A DNA stretch of 64,000 bases, from the NCBI RefSeq assembly GCF_000190575.1, contig NC_015164.1, forward strand, positions 3,868,001 to 3,932,000, in the 5' to 3' direction. Every line of letters starts with the position of its first letter. The stretch's first letter is position 1. The notes under the pieces are model-generated. The model did no database searches, was not told the DNA's origin, and was given only the letters and a program-made list of their open reading frames with translations. Source of the stretch: Phocaeicola salanitronis DSM 18170 (GTDB taxonomy: Bacteria > Bacteroidota > Bacteroidia > Bacteroidales > Bacteroidaceae). This document shows, piece by piece, positions 1 to 7,734 of the stretch. A program made the translations under genes and the position numbers.

Positions 1-1697
1 TGCCAGGCACTGTTCCATGTGGCTTTGTAGAAACGGTCGTAGGCTTCACCGATGCGTCCCTGATACTTCAGTGCCAATCCCAGGTTGTAGATAGGCTCTC
101 CGTCGTACGGGTTGGGGTTGCGCTTCTGCCATACTTTCACGGCGGTGCGGAGGTATTGTTCCGCTTTGGCGAAGCGTCCTTTGCGGATGTACCACAAGCC
201 CAGGGCATTGTTGTTGCGTATGTCCAGCGGGTCGCGACGCAAGGCTTCCTCGTAATAGTCCACCGGATTGTAGGTGGCGTGGCGGTATTGTTCCAGGTGC
301 AGCCCGGTCAGGTAGAGCTGTTCGGTAGTCTTGATTTCTTCGGGGAGCAAAGCGGCTTCGGCTGCATCGGGGATGGGTTTCACTTCATCCGGTTCGGTGT
401 GCCAGTACAACACTTCACGTCCTTTGGTGGTAATGCTCAGGCACAGGCGGTCGAAGCGTTCGCCTTCCGTGTTTACCGTTTCATCCAAGAGCTGTTCGGG
501 AGTGAGGGTCACCTCTTGGTCGTAATAGACTTTCCCGTCTTCCCCTTTCAAGGTCACGCGCACTTCCTGACGCGAAGTGGCGAATACCTTGAAGCGCACC
601 TTGCCTTCGCCTTCTGGGTCGATGTTCATCAGCAAGTCTTTGGTGGCGTTTTTCACGATGCCCAGTTCGCGGTAGGGGAGGAAGTATTGGGTGAAGCTTT
701 TCTCTTCATACGGCTGGAGCCACGTAAAGTCGGGCTGGTTTTCGGTGTAGACTCCTGCCATCAGTTCGATGTAAGGTCCGTCCTCATCGGTCAGGTTGCG
801 GTCCCAGGCACGTCCGAAGTCTCCGTTACCCCACGTCCATTGCTTCTTGCCCGGAGATACATGGTGGCTTGCCACGTGAAGCATGCCGGCGCGGGTATCG
901 TTCTCATAACCGCCTTCGAAGTCGAAGCGCGAGTTGACTCCCATGTACGAGGTAGGCACCTTGATGTTCTTGTAGTTCGAGATGTCAACTCCTGCCGAAT
1001 AGTCCATCTTGTAATATGTGCCCGTGGCGATAGGGAAACTCGATACGGCACGTTTCCCGTGGTCGAACACCGCATTAATGTCGGGCGGGAACACGCTTTG
1101 GTAATGGTCGTTCACCGCTACGGCAGGGTTTGCCCACCACAGGAAGGTCTGGGGCACATCGGTGCGGTTATAAAGCACGCCTTTGATTTCGAGGTAAGCG
1201 CATCCCGGGCGCAAGGTGAAGCCTGCCATGCCTTTTTGGTGGAACATCCGTTCCATTTCGCTTACCCATACCGTTACGCTTCCGTCGGCATTCTCTTCGA
1301 TGGTGCAATCTACCGGCATATACGTGCTGGGGCGGTGGTGTTGCGGCCAGTTGAATTCGATGCCGCCCGAAATCCACGGTCCGGCAAGCCCTACCAGAGC
1401 GGGCTTGATGACATGGTTGTAATAGATAAAGTGTCGTTTCTTGATTTTATCGTATGCCATCTGTATGCGTCCGCCCAGTTCGGGGAGCACCATGACCTTG
1501 ATGTACTCGTTCTCCAGATAAACCGCATGATAGGTCTTGTCGGTCTTCTCGTCGGCGATGGATTCGATGACAGGGTAGGGATAAACCACGCCGCTGCTTC
1601 CCTGATAGACACGTTTCTCCAAAAATATCGGGTTCTTTTCGGGTTTCCCCACTTCGTAGGTAGGGATAACCACATCTTCTTTCCAAGCTTTTACCAT
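1..1697 (-). CDS. DUF5107 / TPR protein, 3' end outside window
   Basis: Reading leftwards from the ATG at 1697 there is an open frame of 565 codons that leaves the window, so the C-terminus is missing. The first ~350 residues fit the DUF5107 family: an early stretch with VYLENEYIKVMVLPELGGR, then GGIEFNWPQHHRPSTY and TFLWWANPAVAVNDHYQSVF, a beta-rich layout resembling carbohydrate-binding or mutarotase-like folds. From about residue 460 the protein becomes helical with tetratricopeptide-like repeats (EEALRRDPLDIRNNNALG, YNLGLALKYQGRIGEAYDRF). No signal peptide is seen, so it is probably cytoplasmic. It lies 49 bp downstream of a sugar porter on the same strand, which suggests a sugar-linked role. 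Family assignment is from memory; the substrate is unknown. Confidence 0.8.
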   Translation of the reverse strand, partial: MVKAWKEDVVIPTYEVGKPEKNPIFLEKRVYQGSSGVVYPYPVIESIADEKTDKTYHAVYLENEYIKVMVLPELGGRIQMAYDKIKKRHFIYYNHVIKPALVGLAGPWISGGIEFNWPQHHRPSTYMPVDCTIEENADGSVTVWVSEMERMFHQKGMAGFTLRPGCAYLEIKGVLYNRTDVPQTFLWWANPAVAVNDHYQSVFPPDINAVFDHGKRAVSSFPIATGTYYKMDYSAGVDISNYKNIKVPTSYMGVNSRFDFEGGYENDTRAGMLHVASHHVSPGKKQWTWGNGDFGRAWDRNLTDEDGPYIELMAGVYTENQPDFTWLQPYEEKSFTQYFLPYRELGIVKNATKDLLMNIDPEGEGKVRFKVFATSRQEVRVTLKGEDGKVYYDQEVTLTPEQLLDETVNTEGERFDRLCLSITTKGREVLYWHTEPDEVKPIPDAAEAALLPEEIKTTEQLYLTGLHLEQYRHATYNPVDYYEEALRRDPLDIRNNNALGLWYIRKGRFAKAEQYLRTAVKVWQKRNPNPYDGEPIYNLGLALKYQGRIGEAYDRFYKATWNSAW

Positions 1698-1746
1698 AAT
1701 CGTATGTAGAGTTAATAATGAATAGTTGATAATTAATAGTGAATAA

Positions 1747-3102
1747 TCATTTCAGCAACTCCCGTTCCAGTTCTTCCAGCGACTTGCCTTTCGTTTCGGG
1801 CAATTTCTTCAGGAAGAAGAGGAAACCTGCCAGACAGATGCAGGCATAAATCCAAAAGGTGCCGCTCGTGCCGAGGCCGGCATTGAGGAAGGGGAAGGTA
1901 TAGGTCAGCGTACAGCTTGCCACCCACAGGGCAAACGTTCCTGTTGCTACCGCTACGGCACGTACCCGGTTGGGGAATATCTCGGAGAGCAATACCCACG
2001 TGACGGGTCCCAGCGACATGGCATAGCAGGCTATGGCAAACACCACAAGGGCAACCATCAGCACGCCGCTCATTTCCATGTAGTAGCAGAGACCGAGAAT
2101 GGCATAGATGCCCGCCAAGCCTCCTGCACCTATCAGCATCAGGGCGCGGCGTCCCAGACGGTCGACGGTATAGATAGCCACGAAAGTGAATATCAGGTTG
2201 GCGATGCCCGTCACTACGATGTTGATGAATGTATTGTCTACATCGTAGCCTGCCGATTGGAATATCTCTTGCGCATAGTTGAATATCACGTTCGTTCCGC
2301 ACCATTGCTGGAACACGGCTATGATGATGCCTATGGTCAGGACCAAGCGGTAGGGCTTGCTGAAGAGCAGCTTCAGCCCCCCTTGGCTTTGCTTTTCGGC
2401 TTCCGCCTGCTCGAAGGCACGCATCTCGCCTGCCGCATATTCTTTTCCGCCTATTTGAGTCAGGGTGGCGAATGCTTTTTCAGTTCGTCCCTTCATGGCA
2501 AGCCAGCGTGGACTTTCGGGGATAAACAATGCCAATAACAGGAAGGCGCAAGCCGGGAATGCCGCCGCCCAGAACATCCAGCGCCAAGCCCGTTCGATGT
2601 TCCAAACCGTATCGTCGCTCACCAACAGCCAGTTGACTATCTGTGCGCCAAGGATGCCGACCACGATGGTAAGCTGGTTGAGCGACACCAGTTTGCCTCT
2701 GACCGAAGCGGGCGCCACCTCGGCGATATACATCGGAGACAGTCCCGAAGCGATGCCGATAGCGATGCCTCCCAAGAAGCGGATAACCAGAAACGGGGTG
2801 AACGTATCGAATGCTCCTGTGCCGTAAGCCGTAGTGGCGAAGATAAAAGCCGATACCAGCAAGAGTGATTTGCGTCCCAATCGGTCTGCCAGCATGCCTG
2901 CGGTCAATGCTCCGATGAGGCATCCTGCCAATGCGATGCTCATGGCAAGTCCCTGCATGGCCGGATTGCCCACGATTCCGAAGTATTGTTCGTAAAAGAT
3001 TTTCGCTCCGCCGATGACCACCCAGTCGTATCCGAAGAGCAGTCCGCCCATAGCCGAGACGAAACAGATGAAATAGGTAAAACGTTTGTTATAGCTTTCC
3101 AT
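1747..3102 (-). CDS. MFS sugar porter (XylE-like proton symporter)
   Basis: A 451-aa inner-membrane protein with about 12 hydrophobic segments. Sugar-porter signatures are in the expected order: GGLLFGYDW in TM1, LADRLGRKS at 71-79, PESPRWL at 195-201, QQWCGTN at 265-271 (usual QQxxGxN sugar-binding motif of TM7), DRLGRRA around 314-320 and PETKGKSLEELE near the C-terminus. It probably imports a mono- or disaccharide with protons; the sugar cannot be read from sequence. The downstream DUF5107/TPR gene is co-oriented and close, suggesting an operon. A TAnnTTTG-like box lies 5' of the start (3145-3152). Confidence 0.9.
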   Translation of the reverse strand: MESYNKRFTYFICFVSAMGGLLFGYDWVVIGGAKIFYEQYFGIVGNPAMQGLAMSIALAGCLIGALTAGMLADRLGRKSLLLVSAFIFATTAYGTGAFDTFTPFLVIRFLGGIAIGIASGLSPMYIAEVAPASVRGKLVSLNQLTIVVGILGAQIVNWLLVSDDTVWNIERAWRWMFWAAAFPACAFLLLALFIPESPRWLAMKGRTEKAFATLTQIGGKEYAAGEMRAFEQAEAEKQSQGGLKLLFSKPYRLVLTIGIIIAVFQQWCGTNVIFNYAQEIFQSAGYDVDNTFINIVVTGIANLIFTFVAIYTVDRLGRRALMLIGAGGLAGIYAILGLCYYMEMSGVLMVALVVFAIACYAMSLGPVTWVLLSEIFPNRVRAVAVATGTFALWVASCTLTYTFPFLNAGLGTSGTFWIYACICLAGFLFFLKKLPETKGKSLEELERELLK

Positions 3103-3144
3103 GTTGCGATATAGATTAAAGAGTTAATGTTTCTTGTTACGTTG

Positions 3145-3152
3145 CAAAGGTA
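3145..3152 (-). promoter_or_regulatory. -7 box of the sugar porter gene
   Basis: Read on the minus strand this is TACCTTTG, matching the Bacteroidetes TAnnTTTG box, about 40 nt before the ATG at 3102. A convincing -33 box was not seen. Confidence 0.5.
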
Positions 3153-3265
3153 AGCAGGATGTATAAAACAGGAAATGGAATATTAGCCAAAAGGAATGGA
3201 CAATCTTACGATAAAGCGAATTTATATGGCTCCGTTTGTTCCGGCAGCCGGTTGCGTAAGCCCGC

Positions 3266-3279
3266 GGATATAGGTGCGT
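3266..3279 (+). repeat. Solo terminal motif of the 101-bp element
   Basis: GGATATAGGTGCGT resembles the terminal repeat of the 101-bp triple-palindrome element (consensus GCATATARGTGCRT). It lies about 20 bp before the ISAs1 insertion, upstream of the sugar porter, and is followed by the first half of the left terminus of copy A. Confidence 0.5.
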
Positions 3280-3296
3280 CGGCAAACGCATATAGG

Positions 3297-4593
3297 CAGG
3301 GCTGACGCATTACTTGATTTCATCATTTTGCCATGGTGCATCTAAAAGTTCTGCAAGAAACTCATCACTCCATCCCGCCATTTTTCTTTTACCCTTAAGG
3401 CTTGCTTTTCTCTTGTTGTTTTTTAGTTGTGTCATGGCAATCTTGTTGAGTAGTGAAAAATTCTGTGCCGCATTTTTCTTTTTTTTCTGACTGTCCTCAT
3501 TGAATGAGACATCAAGCTGCCAGTGAAGATTGTTCTCAATACTCCAATGGCTTCTGATAGTTTCAGTTATACGTTCAGAATCCAATGGCAGGGATGTTAT
3601 GTAGTAGTGTCTCTCCACTGTGGTCTTTCCTGACTTTATGTATTTTTTCGTATTAGTCAAACATACCACTGAGTTTACACCTTTCCATTTCAAGACTTTA
3701 GACAGGACTCCATTGTTATATACCTGACATACACGTCTCTCGAAGCGCCCATGTGAACTCTCTTCCGTTATGCTGTACCTGTATCTTGTCTGAGGTATAT
3801 GACCTATTCCGTCAATATTGTTTCCATATATGTCAATATCAGAGAACCAACCTTCTATCGTTTCATAAAGTTTCTTCTGGTTCTTCTTTACACTTATAAG
3901 ATAGTCAGCTTTTGCATCGATGATTGTACTTACTATTTCATGCTGGCAGGCAATGGCATCAATGGTAATTATACAGCCTTCAAGGTCAAGAGCCTTTATC
4001 AATAAAGGGATTGCCTTTATTTCGTTGCTCTTGTCACTTACCTTTTCCTGGCCTAGAGAGACACCGTTGGCTGACGCCCAAGCACTTACTATACGCAGAG
4101 ATTCAAAACTGCCGCCACTCTTCTCTTCACGTGCACCGCGTATCTCTTTACCGTCTATGGATACAAGACCACGGTATTTGCCGCAAATCTCACGTATCCA
4201 GGTACGAAAGCCATTTTCGAGTTCACTGGGAGAAAGAAGGGAAAATACACGATTGAAAGTGTCATGAGAAGGGACACATTTAAAGTCCTTTATACGTGAG
4301 CGGAAGAAAGACTCGTGCATCTTACCAAAATCGGCAACCTCATACCAGCTTTCCGCACCGCCGATGACTGCTGCCATTGCGATATAAAATATACACTCGA
4401 AACTGTGTGCCCTTAAATGATCACGACGGGGATCCTTTATTGTACGGAGTATTGAGATGATTTCCATTGGATGTTTTTTAACTTGAATATATAGGACAAA
4501 AGTAAAGAAAAAAGCTATTGTAAACAGGATGTATCACTGAGATTCTTCAAACTTAGTTTGATTTTCAGTCTATTAAGTAATGCGTCAGCCCTG
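3297..4593 (-). mobile_element. Complete ISAs1-family insertion sequence, 1297 bp
   Basis: The ends are perfect 19-bp inverted repeats beginning CAGGGCTGACGCATTACTT (3297-3315 and the complement at 4575-4593). One intact transposase gene fills the element, and a 10-bp target duplication flanks it. Length, end structure and duplication size agree with ISAs1. It inserted into the left terminal repeat of a 101-bp palindromic element, which reads as continuous sequence once the IS and one duplication copy are removed. Confidence 0.95.
3310..4467 (-). CDS. ISAs1-family DDE transposase
   Basis: A 385-aa transposase, full length for the family. The N-terminal DDE-associated domain (ILRTIKDPRRDHLRAHSFE) is followed by the catalytic core: first Asp in VSIDGKEIRGA (~residue 104), second in ITIDAIACQHEIV (~168) and the Glu region IRSHWSIENNLHWQLDVSF (~300). 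There is no frameshift or stop, so it could be active. The stop codon overlaps the inner part of the left inverted repeat, as in compact insertion sequences. Confidence 0.96.
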   Translation of the reverse strand: MEIISILRTIKDPRRDHLRAHSFECIFYIAMAAVIGGAESWYEVADFGKMHESFFRSRIKDFKCVPSHDTFNRVFSLLSPSELENGFRTWIREICGKYRGLVSIDGKEIRGAREEKSGGSFESLRIVSAWASANGVSLGQEKVSDKSNEIKAIPLLIKALDLEGCIITIDAIACQHEIVSTIIDAKADYLISVKKNQKKLYETIEGWFSDIDIYGNNIDGIGHIPQTRYRYSITEESSHGRFERRVCQVYNNGVLSKVLKWKGVNSVVCLTNTKKYIKSGKTTVERHYYITSLPLDSERITETIRSHWSIENNLHWQLDVSFNEDSQKKKKNAAQNFSLLNKIAMTQLKNNKRKASLKGKRKMAGWSDEFLAELLDAPWQNDEIK

Positions 4594-4595
4594 CG

Positions 4596-4696
4596 CATAT
4601 AGGTGCATCCGCTGTAAGATTATTAATCTTCAGGCTGCAAGATTATTAATCTTACAAGCGCAAGATTATTAATCTTACAGCAGATGAAGCTATCTG
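4596..4696. repeat. 101-bp triple-palindrome element, copy A
   Basis: Layout: 16-bp terminal repeat (4596-4611), 4 nt, three copies of AAGATTATTAATCTT at 4616-4630, 4639-4653 and 4662-4676 (exact 23-bp period), 4 nt, and an inverted terminal repeat at 4681-4696. The left terminus CATATAGGTGCATCCG matches 13 of 16 bases of copy B. The ISAs1 target duplication overlaps this terminus. No coding capacity is seen. Confidence 0.85.
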
Positions 4697-5137
4697 TGTT
4701 GAAGCAAGAAGATAATAGCAGCAACCTTTTATTAAAAGATATGCACTGATAAAACCAATGCGCCTTGCTCATCGTATATTCTTGACTATTGGCTCGCATA
4801 AAGCAGGAACTAATTTCGTGTTTCAGGGAAAAAACTTTTGAAAATAGGAGATTATCGTAAAAATCTTCTATCTTTGTATTCGGGTAGAACCAACTCTTTC
4901 CCAAAACATGCGAGAAAAAGAAGAAACGTTATGCGCATCAAGTATTTGGAAACATAGGAAATTTTCAAATTGCATATTCAGATGGCATGGTGGTTCTGAC
5001 GCTATAGCGTGGGCTGCTATAACTACATCTGTATACAAGGTTTCCTACGACCTCCAAGTAAAGACGTGGCATAGTTGGCTCACGTTTCCTGTAATACAAA
5101 TGAAAATTCTTAGGAAGTCAACAAGAATTTTATAACG
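4697..5137 (+). other. Non-coding stretch and long leader of the lipoprotein operon
   Basis: No convincing gene is present; the open frames at 4623-4904 (minus) and 4908-5135 (plus) have no recognisable protein features. A TATCTTTG box at 4869-4876 would start transcription near 4883, giving a leader of about 255 nt before the ATG at 5138. The leader holds a perfect palindrome ACGCTATAGCGT (4999-5010), a possible closing stem (CGTGGGC 5008-5014 with GCTCACG 5078-5084, plus AACTA 5021-5025 with TAGTT 5072-5076) and a hairpin directly before the start codon (AAAATTCT 5103-5110 with AGAATTTT 5124-5131). It may be a structured or regulatory RNA; this is inference. Confidence 0.5.
4869..4876 (+). 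promoter_or_regulatory. -7 box ahead of the lipoprotein operon
   Basis: TATCTTTG fits TAnnTTTG. The nearest upstream TTTG (4837-4840) is 28 bp away, longer than usual, so only the -7 element is well supported. Confidence 0.5.
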
Positions 5138-5608
5138 ATGAAGATGAAAAACATTTTAAGAAAACTCCCGACATTCATCGGTGTCTGTATACTGATGATT
5201 CTGACAAGCTGTACTACATCTAAATCCGTCGTCTCACAAGGTGTCAATTTATCTAAGTATAAATACGTAGCGGTTATAGACGATGATACGTACAGAATGC
5301 CCCCCGAACTTGTACAATATCAGATACAATTATACGATGCTGTCGAACAGTCGGGGTTAACATTGATAAACCAATATCGCATTAACGAACTGACACAGAG
5401 TGAGCAGTCGGCGTTATTGCTGGCGACATTCGGTGTCGCTGTAAGCCAAGAAGAAACCGTAATCACGGTCAACTTCATCGACTTCAACACCGACCGCCCT
5501 TTAGTTTCCTGCCGAGGTGCTTATACCACGTTAGGAATAAGTCACGATGCCGACATCAAAGGTGCTCTTAAACGTGTGGGTGAACAGATTTCAAAAACCT
5601 TTAAATAA
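5138..5608 (+). CDS. Small uncharacterised lipoprotein
   Basis: A 156-aa protein with a lipoprotein signal: basic start MKMKNILRKL, a hydrophobic core and lipobox LTSC with the lipidated Cys at about residue 25. The residues after Cys (TTSKSV) are not acidic, so it lacks an obvious Bacteroidetes surface-export signal and may face the periplasm. The mature part has an alpha/beta pattern (KYKYVAVIDDDTYRM, LLATFGVAVSQEETVITVNFIDF). I do not recognise the family. A possible RBS-proximal hairpin (5103-5131) precedes the start. The next lipoprotein gene follows after 7 nt, so the two are likely co-transcribed. Confidence 0.75.
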   Translation: MKMKNILRKLPTFIGVCILMILTSCTTSKSVVSQGVNLSKYKYVAVIDDDTYRMPPELVQYQIQLYDAVEQSGLTLINQYRINELTQSEQSALLLATFGVAVSQEETVITVNFIDFNTDRPLVSCRGAYTTLGISHDADIKGALKRVGEQISKTFK

Positions 5609-5615
5609 ACAAGTC

Positions 5616-6752
5616 GTGACAATCAAGAATCTTTCTTTCGTTTTATTGATGGTCCTAAGTTTTATATGGGGCGGTTGTGACAATGAAGATACTTCAGGAG
5701 ACAGTTATGCGGATATCATCATGCAGGTATCCGAAACAACGGTTTGGGAGTCCGTATGGGGAAGTAATGTTCCAATGGAATACATGCTTGTAAAGGAGCC
5801 GTCTGATACGGAATGGCAGCGTCTTGTCATGGGCAGCATCGAAGGCTTTGAATACGTGCAAGGACATGCCTACGAATTGAAAGTGCGCAAAACCACTCTC
5901 GCCAATCCACCGCAGGACGGGATGAATTGCACTTATCGGCTGATTGAAATACTAAGCGATACACAACCGGACACACCTGTCACGCCCGAAGAATGGCCCG
6001 AAGAAGCAAAGTTCAAGCTTAAAATGGTGCAACTGACTCCGTTTATGTATTTAGATACACCGCTGGCGGCACCCTTCGACTTGTTGACATTCAGAATACT
6101 CGACCATCGGGATGAATACACTCCCTTTGGCAATCCGGAGTTCCTGCAATACTATGATTCGATTGTGATGTCGTCTCCGGTCATGCCTGACACCTATCCT
6201 ATTCTTCAACGGAAAAAAGGTGATAGTGGAACGTCTGAAAGCTACACATCGCAATGGAATTCGTATTTTTTCGAGAAAAGCGATTTCCTGATATCGCTTA
6301 AAGGATACAAGGACGGCGAGGTGAAGTATGAGTATACAATTGAACAGATTATGCGTGAAAGGGATTTTCTCGGTATAGATTGGGAAAGAGGAAGTATTGC
6401 GGTTGCCAACCCACAGACTCACACCATTTATTGTGTACTTGATACCCGTTATGAGTTTCTGTTGACCAACACCCAACAGCGCAACAATACGCCTTTCGTG
6501 GAAATCAGGGTAGCGGCCGCATCCCATCTTATTGATGCCGAAAAGCTTCAAAGGCAAGGAGCCGGCCTGCGCTGGCTGCTGACAAAATATTTGGAAAAAA
6601 CAGCCGAGACAGCCGCCAGTTTCAAGACATTGCCCGAAGATGCCAGCATCGTGGAAACTTACGGCAATGATACTACACGTGTAGCGCTTCTTCATATCGA
6701 GGGTGATGACTTTCATGAAGAATGTTATTACTTAATCGCCGAACCGAAATAA
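5616..6752 (+). CDS. DUF4377-containing lipoprotein
   Basis: The frame is open from 5547, but that ATG lies inside the preceding gene and gives no signal peptide. The GTG at 5616 gives a proper lipoprotein start: MTIKN, hydrophobic core LSFVLLMVLSFIW, lipobox WGGC with Cys21. Acidic residues follow the Cys (DNED), compatible with surface export. Residues ~55-115 fit DUF4377 (GFEYVQGHAYELKVRK, then NPPQDGMNCTYRLIEIL). The remaining ~250 residues are unrecognised. DUF4377 has no firm function; it is often found in envelope lipoproteins. The 378-aa product probably shares an operon with the upstream lipoprotein and the AraC gene 13 nt downstream. Confidence 0.75.
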   Translation: MTIKNLSFVLLMVLSFIWGGCDNEDTSGDSYADIIMQVSETTVWESVWGSNVPMEYMLVKEPSDTEWQRLVMGSIEGFEYVQGHAYELKVRKTTLANPPQDGMNCTYRLIEILSDTQPDTPVTPEEWPEEAKFKLKMVQLTPFMYLDTPLAAPFDLLTFRILDHRDEYTPFGNPEFLQYYDSIVMSSPVMPDTYPILQRKKGDSGTSESYTSQWNSYFFEKSDFLISLKGYKDGEVKYEYTIEQIMRERDFLGIDWERGSIAVANPQTHTIYCVLDTRYEFLLTNTQQRNNTPFVEIRVAAASHLIDAEKLQRQGAGLRWLLTKYLEKTAETAASFKTLPEDASIVETYGNDTTRVALLHIEGDDFHEECYYLIAEPK

Positions 6753-6765
6753 CATCTTAACTTCT

Positions 6766-7653
6766 ATGATACGGTTAAAAGACGGATTCAGTGGCGAACG
6801 GGCGTTGGTGCTTCCGCAGATGACGGTAAAGATGATGGAAGAAGACCCGCTCCTTTCCATGCTGCACATTACAGATATAGGCTATTATCCGAAAGCGCAT
6901 TATCATTTCCGCGAGCGGAAAGAGCCTATTAACCAGTATGTGTTTATTTATTGTGTGAGCGGAAAAGGATGGTATCGGGCAGGCGGGCAAGAGTATGCTG
7001 TAGCGGAAAACCAGTATTTCATCCTCCCTGCAGGCATTCCGCACGCATACGCTTCTGATGAAGCGAATCCTTGGACAATTTACTGGATTCATTTCAAAGG
7101 CGCATTGGCTTCTTGTTATGCAGAAGGCGTTTTGCATCCGATGGATGTGCTTCCGGAAAAACAATCGCGCATCAGCGACCGTATCCGTTTGTTTGAGGAA
7201 ATGTTCAATACGTTGCAGTCGGGGTTCAGCATGGAAAACCTTCGTTATGTGTCTTCGCTTTTCCATTATTATTTGGGGTCGTTGCGCTATATCCACTCGT
7301 ATCGGAATGCGAATACGGATAAGGTGGCAGAGGGAGACGCGGTGAACGAATCCATCCATTTTATGAAAGAGAACCTGGAGAAGCATCTTGCCTTGAATGA
7401 CCTGGCGGAGAAGGCGGGCTATTCGTCTTCGCATTTCTCCATGCTTTTCAAGAAACAGACGGGATATGCGCCCTTGGCTTATTTCAACTTGTTGAAGATA
7501 CAAGAGGCATGCCTTATGCTGGACACTACGGATATGAAAATCAATCAGATTTGCTATAAGGTAGGCATGGAGGACGCTTATTATTTTTCGCGCCTGTTTA
7601 CGAAACTGATGGGAATGTCGCCCAGTGAGTATCGGGAGATGAAGAAAGGATGA
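6766..7653 (+). CDS. AraC-family transcriptional regulator with cupin sensor
   Basis: A 295-aa cytoplasmic regulator. The N-terminal half is a cupin-like sensor of the AraC_binding type (YHFRERKEPINQYVFIYCVSG, then a conserved ILPAGIPHAYAS). The C-terminal ~100 residues hold two helix-turn-helix motifs (LNDLAEKAGYSSSHFSMLFKK and INQICYKVGMEDAYYFSRLF) and end in the family signature MGMSPSEYR. Such proteins usually sense a sugar. It starts 13 nt after the DUF4377 gene, so it may autoregulate that operon; its targets are unknown. Its 3' end converges on rfbB across a long hairpin. Confidence 0.9.
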   Translation: MIRLKDGFSGERALVLPQMTVKMMEEDPLLSMLHITDIGYYPKAHYHFRERKEPINQYVFIYCVSGKGWYRAGGQEYAVAENQYFILPAGIPHAYASDEANPWTIYWIHFKGALASCYAEGVLHPMDVLPEKQSRISDRIRLFEEMFNTLQSGFSMENLRYVSSLFHYYLGSLRYIHSYRNANTDKVAEGDAVNESIHFMKENLEKHLALNDLAEKAGYSSSHFSMLFKKQTGYAPLAYFNLLKIQEACLMLDTTDMKINQICYKVGMEDAYYFSRLFTKLMGMSPSEYREMKKG

Positions 7654-7657
7654 AATT

Positions 7658-7730
7658 ATTTACGATTTGGCGATTTACTATTTACGTATCTTTCTTCAAA
7701 TCGTAAATGGTAAATCGCCAAATTGTAAAT
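7658..7730. terminator. Convergent-gene hairpin (29-bp arms)
   Basis: Arms 7658-7686 and 7702-7730 pair over 29 bp with two mismatches, leaving a 15-nt loop. They fill the gap between the stop codons of the AraC gene (7653) and rfbB (7735), so a bidirectional terminator is likely. The arm is made of repeated TAAATCG/TAAAT words; a single-arm relative lies at 54856-54884. Confidence 0.7.
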
Positions 7731-7734
7731 ATCT

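Larger units (their letters stand above)
3287..4603. repeat. 10-bp target site duplication flanking the ISAs1 element
   Basis: CGCATATAGG occurs at 3287-3296 directly before the left end of the insertion sequence and again at 4594-4603 directly after its right end. A 10-bp duplication is within the range known for ISAs1-family transposition. The exact repeat shows the insertion is intact and probably recent. Confidence 0.93.

Noticed and set aside
156..1709. A 517-codon plus-strand open frame
   Set aside because: It is the antisense shadow of the DUF5107 gene. Its translation has no domain or signal, while the minus-strand frame gives coherent family motifs.
4623..4904. A 93-codon minus-strand frame
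   Set aside because: Its end lies in the triple-palindrome element and the rest has no conserved features.
4908..5135. A 75-codon plus-strand frame in the leader
   Set aside because: Composition is not protein-like, there is no ribosome site, and the region shows RNA-like pairing instead.
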